DNA of 8,726 nt from Pseudomonadota bacterium (GTDB lineage Bacteria; Pseudomonadota; Gammaproteobacteria; Acidiferrobacterales; Acidiferrobacteraceae): the NCBI GenBank assembly GCA_021795255.1, contig JAJYPQ010000140.1:1-8726 (forward strand), read 5' to 3'. Shown one piece after another: positions 5,956 through 8,726 of this stretch. The translations under genes were made by a program, and so were the position numbers. The notes beneath the pieces were generated by a model. The model was not told the origin of the DNA. It was given only the letters and a program-made list of their open reading frames with translations, and did no database searches. Positions within the stretch are counted from its first letter, which is position 1; every line of letters starts with the position of its first letter.

Positions 5956-6630
5956 TTAGCTGCCCTGGCGGCCTCTTTCACTGTCGCTTCGCGCCGTCGC
6001 AAGAACAAATTGCAGGTCCCTGAACCCGACTGCGCCGCTCTCTACACTGGTCAAACCGGCGTCACTTAGCACGGCAATTATTTTCGGCAGGGCGACATGA
6101 CCATGGCGATGAAAGCGCGCGAGAAGGGTTTTCTTTCCTCGTTCGGAGCCTCCGAAGTCTACGGCAAGCACTCGACCGTCGGGCTTTAGTACCCTTCGCA
6201 TCTCGCCGGCAAGCTGTTCGCGAGCCCCGCTTGGCAAGTGATGGAGCATCATCGTAGCCAGTACCGCGTCGAATTGAGCGTCGGGAAACGGCAACGCCTG
6301 GGCAGCTCCATTTTGGAAGACAAGCTCAAGACCGGCTTTTCTCGCTTTCTTATCTGCCCTGGCAATCATCTCTGGCGACGCGTCGATCCCGTACACCGTG
6401 CCCATCGCCCCCACACACCGTTTAGCCGCCAGCGCCAGGGTTCCTGTCCCGCAGCCCACATCCAAGACTGACTCGCCGGGTTTAAGGCGCGCTAGGCGCA
6501 CAAGCTTCTCCCGAAAAACCCGCTCCCTGCCGAGCGTGAACAGCGAGACTAGGAAGTCGTAGCGGGCCGCCCCGTGCAGAACCGCGCCCGTCGTTTTTGA
6601 TGTCAGAGATTGCTCGAGTTTGGTATCCAT
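5956..6630 (-). CDS. class I SAM-dependent methyltransferase (UbiE-like)
   Basis: The 224-aa soluble enzyme has the Rossmann-like SAM-methyltransferase core. Motif I VLDVGCGTG is at residues 55-63, the acidic motif II in GIDASPEM at 81-88, motif IV region LPFPDAQFDAV at 113-123, MLHHLP at 128-133, and the post-motif LKPDGRVLAVDF at 148-159. These are the hallmarks of the UbiE/COQ5-like group, but such proteins methylate many small molecules and the substrate cannot be read from sequence. A housekeeping UbiE is unlikely given the divergent TetR regulator and the micro-protein genes behind it. AGGAG (6639-6643) lies 8 nt before ATG 6630. It is the first gene of the minus-strand cassette. I infer a role in inactivating or modifying a compound sensed by the TetR protein. 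Confidence 0.9.
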   Translation of the reverse strand: MDTKLEQSLTSKTTGAVLHGAARYDFLVSLFTLGRERVFREKLVRLARLKPGESVLDVGCGTGTLALAAKRCVGAMGTVYGIDASPEMIARADKKARKAGLELVFQNGAAQALPFPDAQFDAVLATMMLHHLPSGAREQLAGEMRRVLKPDGRVLAVDFGGSERGKKTLLARFHRHGHVALPKIIAVLSDAGLTSVESGAVGFRDLQFVLATARSDSERGRQGS

Positions 6631-6651
6631 TTCTTAAGCTCCTGTGGGTGT

Positions 6652-6671
6652 TGTCCGTGGTTTTATGGACA
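6652..6671. promoter_or_regulatory. inverted repeat in the leader of the methyltransferase cassette
   Basis: TGTCCGT (6652-6658) and ATGGACA (6665-6671) match in six of seven positions around a 6-bp spacer. It sits just upstream of the methyltransferase ribosome binding site, and may be a second, weaker regulator site or part of the leader structure. Confidence 0.35.
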
Positions 6672-6678
6672 GTAGTAT

Positions 6679-6702
6679 GAAAATAGACAGATGTTTATTT
6701 TC
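6679..6702. promoter_or_regulatory. 24-bp near-palindrome, probable TetR-type operator
   Basis: Arms GAAAATA (6679-6685) and TATTTTC (6696-6702) are perfect, and inner ACA (6687-6689) mirrors TGT (6692-6694); 20 of 24 positions are symmetric. The site lies between the divergent methyltransferase and TetR genes, in an AT-rich patch where promoters are expected. TetR family regulators normally bind such palindromes in their own divergent promoter region. Assignment to the regulator at 6815-7408 is inference. Confidence 0.55.
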
Positions 6703-6814
6703 TAGGGTAGGATTGAAAAGCCGCGGGCGGAAGAACAGCCGAGGTCTAGGTGTGCGATAGCGGACCACCGCGCCAGTTTTGTCCATCATCTTGCGCGCGG
6801 CTTCGGAGAAAACC

Positions 6815-7408
6815 ATGCCGTTGCCAGCAAAACGAGTTAAGGATCGGCGGATTCAAAAGACCCAAAAGCTGTTGCACGAGGCTCTCTTTTCATTGATTCA
6901 CGAAAAGAGCTACGACTCGATCGTGGTGAAAGAGATTCTGGACCGCGCCAACGTGGGCAGATCAACCTTTTACACGCACTACGGCGACAAGGACGAGCTG
7001 CTCGTAAGCGGAATGCGCGACATGCTTCGTTCAGTTCAACCGCCGATGCCGCCATCCTCTGCAAAGCGGTACGAAAAGATCATTTGGTTCAGTCTTCCGA
7101 TCTTCGAACACGTTTACCGGCAGCACCACACCGGCAAGGCCCAAATCGGGGCCCGGGGTCGCGCTGTCATCCATGAACATCTTCAAGAGGTGCTCGCTGA
7201 GCTGATTGCCGATGTGGCTAGGAAAGAATTTCAAGGACGGCAGAAAATGGCGGGCCGGGTTCCACTGGACCTTTTGGTTCCGTATGTAGCCTCGACGTTC
7301 ATTCTGGTGTTGAATTGGTGGATGGAAAACAAAAAGCCTCTCCCTCCCAGTGACGTCGACACTGTTTTCCGCGCGCTGATCCTGCCGACGCTGGCTGCGG
7401 TGGAGTGA
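6815..7408 (+). CDS. TetR/AcrR family transcriptional regulator
   Basis: The 197-aa regulator has a canonical TetR helix-turn-helix at about residues 12-66: RIQKTQKLLHEALFSLI, then VVKEILDRANVGRSTFYTHY and GDKDELL, matching the family pattern. The C-terminal two thirds form a helical ligand-binding and dimerisation domain with a typical LNWWMENKKPLPP stretch near the end. ATG 6815 was chosen for GGAG at 6805-6808, 6 nt upstream; an in-frame TTG at 6779 would add 12 residues but lacks a site. The gene is divergent from the methyltransferase, with palindromes between them, so it most likely represses the cassette and itself. The ligand is unknown. Confidence 0.93.
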   Translation: MPLPAKRVKDRRIQKTQKLLHEALFSLIHEKSYDSIVVKEILDRANVGRSTFYTHYGDKDELLVSGMRDMLRSVQPPMPPSSAKRYEKIIWFSLPIFEHVYRQHHTGKAQIGARGRAVIHEHLQEVLAELIADVARKEFQGRQKMAGRVPLDLLVPYVASTFILVLNWWMENKKPLPPSDVDTVFRALILPTLAAVE

Positions 7409-7530
7409 GCCTCACCTTTCAGAAGGCGCTTGAGCGCAGGGGCCGGCATCGTTAATGACTCACTAAGGGACCACCACCCGCATTTTGGGGATGACCCACA
7501 TTGGCCGGGAGCAGCGGTGGCCCATGCTCG

Positions 7531-7566
7531 GCCTTATGTGGAGATCCGTGGAGATCCACATAAGGC
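7531..7566. repeat. interrupted palindrome with internal tandem repeat, possible recombination site
   Basis: GCCTTATGTGGA (7531-7542) and TCCACATAAGGC (7555-7566) are perfect 12-bp arms around a 12-bp spacer. Inside, GTGGAGATCC occurs twice in direct tandem (7538-7547 and 7548-7557). Arms of this length and spacing resemble a tyrosine-recombinase core site or an element end; no recombinase gene lies in the window. Confidence 0.6.
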
Positions 7567-7726
7567 GAGGAATGGATGGTCAGGCGCACACTATTAGTCG
7601 GCAGGTTGTCAGCCAAAACGTCAGCTGGTAGGCGTCATTCAGGCTTTCGCTAACGGTCAGGAGCGGTTGTTTAGGCCGCTGCGGATAACGGTCTGCCCAC
7701 CTTCCCTGAACGGGCACCCCGCTTTT

Positions 7727-7755
7727 CTGCCTAAGTGAGGTTTCTCACTGTGCAG
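7727..7755. repeat. hairpin-forming inverted repeat
   Basis: AGTGAG (7734-7739) and CTCACT (7744-7749) pair around a GTTT loop. CTGC (7727-7730) and GCAG (7752-7755) extend the stem beyond a small internal loop. A longer-range pair, TTCCCTG (7703-7709) with CAGGGAA (7753-7759), competes for the same bases. No T-run follows, so terminator function is doubtful. Confidence 0.4.
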
Positions 7756-7860
7756 GGAAACAATAGCGTTTCGATAAGGGGATTTAACGCGAACTATGGG
7801 GCTTATTATTAAAAAAACACTCCATAGTAGGATTTTTAGTGCTAAGTAGGTTTTTGATGC

Positions 7861-7888
7861 GTATAATCCTTATGTTGGAGGATTATAC
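7861..7888 (+). promoter_or_regulatory. hipBA promoter -10 and operator (perfect 9-bp inverted repeat)
   Basis: GTATAATCC (7861-7869) and GGATTATAC (7880-7888) are perfect 9-bp arms around a 10-bp spacer. The left arm contains an exact -10 box TATAAT (7862-7867); the ribosome binding site GGAGG (7877-7881) runs into the right arm. E. coli HipB binds TATCC-N8-GGATA sites; here ATCC/GGAT half-sites are kept but with a 10-bp centre. A HipB dimer bound here would cover the promoter, so autoregulation is very likely. No good -35 is seen at the usual distance. Confidence 0.7.
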
Positions 7889-7890
7889 AG

Positions 7891-8157
7891 ATGCGAAAAG
7901 TTGTTCCCTCCCCTCTACCCGATCAGCCATTCATTAGCGACGCTGAAGATCTGGGCCTTGCCCTTCGCGCCGTACGCACCCGATCAGGTATGACGCTTGA
8001 AGAAGCGGCTCTGGTCATCGGTGTATCCAAGAACACCATGCAGAACCTTGAGCGCGGCACCGGCACGGTGTCGCTCGCACTGGCGATCAAGGTAGCAAAC
8101 GGGCTTGGTCTTCGCCTGGCGTGGCAAAGGCCTGCGGATCCTCGCTATGGAGCTTGA
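7891..8157 (+). CDS. hipB: HipB-like antitoxin, XRE-family HTH protein
   Basis: The 88-aa DNA-binding antitoxin has a helix-turn-helix of the Cro/CI (XRE) type at about residues 20-75: LGLALRAVRTRSGMTLEEAA, VIGVSKNTMQNLERG and VSLALAIKVANGLGL, with the usual L-R-x-R and SxxTMxxLERG signatures. The length matches HipB of E. coli (88 aa). GGAGG at 7877-7881 lies 9 nt before ATG 7891. The last 11 bp overlap the hipA start, implying translational coupling, as is usual for toxin-antitoxin pairs. It should bind and neutralise HipA and repress its own promoter through the inverted repeat just upstream. Confidence 0.9.
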   Translation: MRKVVPSPLPDQPFISDAEDLGLALRAVRTRSGMTLEEAALVIGVSKNTMQNLERGTGTVSLALAIKVANGLGLRLAWQRPADPRYGA

Positions 8158-8726
8158 GGTCTGGTTGGATACCGCGCTGGCGGGGCGGCTGACACACGAC
8201 GTGGAGGCTGACCGCTTCGCGTTTGACTACGATGCTTCATGGTTGGCGCAGCCAAACGCCTACCCGCTGAGCCCGATGCTGCCAATGCGGCCGGCAGCTG
8301 ACGGCTCGACGGGCGCTCACGCCGAGCAAGTACGCCGTTTTTTCGAGAACCTGCTGCCAGAGGGGCAGGCCCTCGATGACGCCGTGCAGGCGCTCAAGGT
8401 CAGCAAATCGAATCTTACCGGCCTATTGGTCGGGCTTGGCCGAGAAACCGCCGGCGCCATCCGACTGGTGGTGGCCGGAACCCCAATGCCAGACCAGGAT
8501 GACAAGCGACTGGTGCCGACTGCTGAGCTGTCGGAGCGGATCCGTCAGCGAGCCGACCGACCGTTTTCCGTGTGGGACGGGAAGGTACGCCTGTCGATCG
8601 CAGGCTACCAGGACAAGCTCGCGCTGCTGGTCGAAGACAAGCGCTGGTACCTGGCCGAAGGGCCGAACCTAGCCTCGACACACGTTCTCAAGCCCGAGCC
8701 GGTACGGCCATCGCTCGCCAGGCTGA
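8147..8726 (+). CDS. hipA: HipA-like serine/threonine kinase toxin, N-terminal part (cut by window edge)
   Basis: HipA toxins are Ser/Thr kinases; the E. coli enzyme phosphorylates glutamyl-tRNA synthetase, stopping growth and inducing persistence. The 193 visible codons from ATG 8147 are open to the right edge; full-length HipA is about 440 aa. The HipA N1 subdomain is evident at about 1-105 (MELEVWLDTALAGRLT, then FFENLLPEG and LLVGLGRETAGAI). RLSIAGYQDKLALL follows; its serine falls at residue 150, the numbering of the E. coli autophosphorylation serine S150. THVLKPEP follows, with its lysine at 182, equivalent to ATP-binding K181. The catalytic loop and DFG-like motif lie beyond the window, so an intact kinase cannot be confirmed. 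The start overlaps hipB by 11 bp. A whole-gene target may differ from GltX. Confidence 0.92.
   Translation, partial: MELEVWLDTALAGRLTHDVEADRFAFDYDASWLAQPNAYPLSPMLPMRPAADGSTGAHAEQVRRFFENLLPEGQALDDAVQALKVSKSNLTGLLVGLGRETAGAIRLVVAGTPMPDQDDKRLVPTAELSERIRQRADRPFSVWDGKVRLSIAGYQDKLALLVEDKRWYLAEGPNLASTHVLKPEPVRPSLARL

Larger units (their letters stand above)
7409..7890. other. gene-free, repeat-rich stretch between tetR and hipBA
   Basis: There is no supportable gene in 482 bp. It holds small hairpins right after tetR (GTGAG/CTCAC at 7405-7415, GCGC/GCGC at 7426-7437), a 36-bp inverted repeat at 7531-7566, an 8-bp direct repeat TAACGGTC (7651-7658 and 7686-7693), a hairpin at 7727-7755, and the AT-rich control region of hipBA. 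The 7470-7530 part (GGGACCAC, GATGACCCAC, GGTGGCCC) has the look of a degraded insertion-sequence end, but I cannot assign it. Confidence 0.55.

Noticed and set aside
6634..6816. 60-codon minus-strand frame in the tetR-methyltransferase gap
   Set aside because: It covers the operator palindromes and the tetR ribosome binding site, and has no start signal of its own.
8317..8681. Minus-strand frames of 62 and 88 codons and a plus-strand frame of 98 codons within hipA
   Set aside because: They are out of frame with the clear HipA reading frame that is open to the window edge.

Overview
The window looks like chromosome of a moderately GC-rich proteobacterium, probably gammaproteobacterial or close to it. 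The best taxonomic clue is the UvrD N-terminus, which carries the family motifs in a gammaproteobacterial style. The left half (about 1-5044) looks like core or conserved genome. The right half (about 5045-8726) looks accessory: small genes, a locally regulated cassette, degenerate intergenic DNA with inverted repeats, and a toxin-antitoxin pair.

Layout. (1) 1-735, minus: 5' part of uvrD (DNA helicase II), running off the left edge. (2) 882-3710, plus: a tight four-gene operon. It encodes a 128-aa protein of unknown function, two adjacent proteins that each contain two YbjQ-like (DUF74, 'heavy-metal-binding') modules, and a PspA/IM30 (ESCRT-III-like) membrane-stress protein. (3) 3711-4027: gene-free DNA with one clear inverted repeat. 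(4) 4028-5044, minus: an unrecognised five-helix membrane protein with a probably periplasmic C-terminal domain. (5) 5045-5397: no supportable gene. (6) 5398-6630, minus: a methyltransferase cassette, read in the order SAM methyltransferase, two-helix membrane micro-protein (broken by two compensating frameshifts), 32-aa micro-protein, 66-aa micro-protein. A divergent TetR-type regulator lies at 6815-7408, with palindromes in the shared promoter region. (7) 7409-7890: repeat-rich gene-free DNA ending in a compact promoter/operator. (8) 7891-8726, plus: hipB and the first 193 codons of hipA, a type II toxin-antitoxin pair cut by the right edge.

How the genes may work together. The operon at 882-3710 reads as a PspA-based envelope-stress module without pspB, pspC or pspF; four YbjQ-like modules and an unknown partner take their place. 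The methyltransferase cassette has the architecture of a TetR-controlled detoxification or modification unit with an unknown substrate; its membrane micro-protein gene is damaged, or its sequence contains two indel errors. hipBA is probably autoregulated through a perfect 9-bp inverted repeat that contains both the -10 box and most of the ribosome binding site.

The strongest candidates for something undescribed are the YbjQ-tandem/PspA operon with its CxxH-bearing modules and unknown 128-aa partner, and the TetR/methyltransferase/micro-protein cassette.
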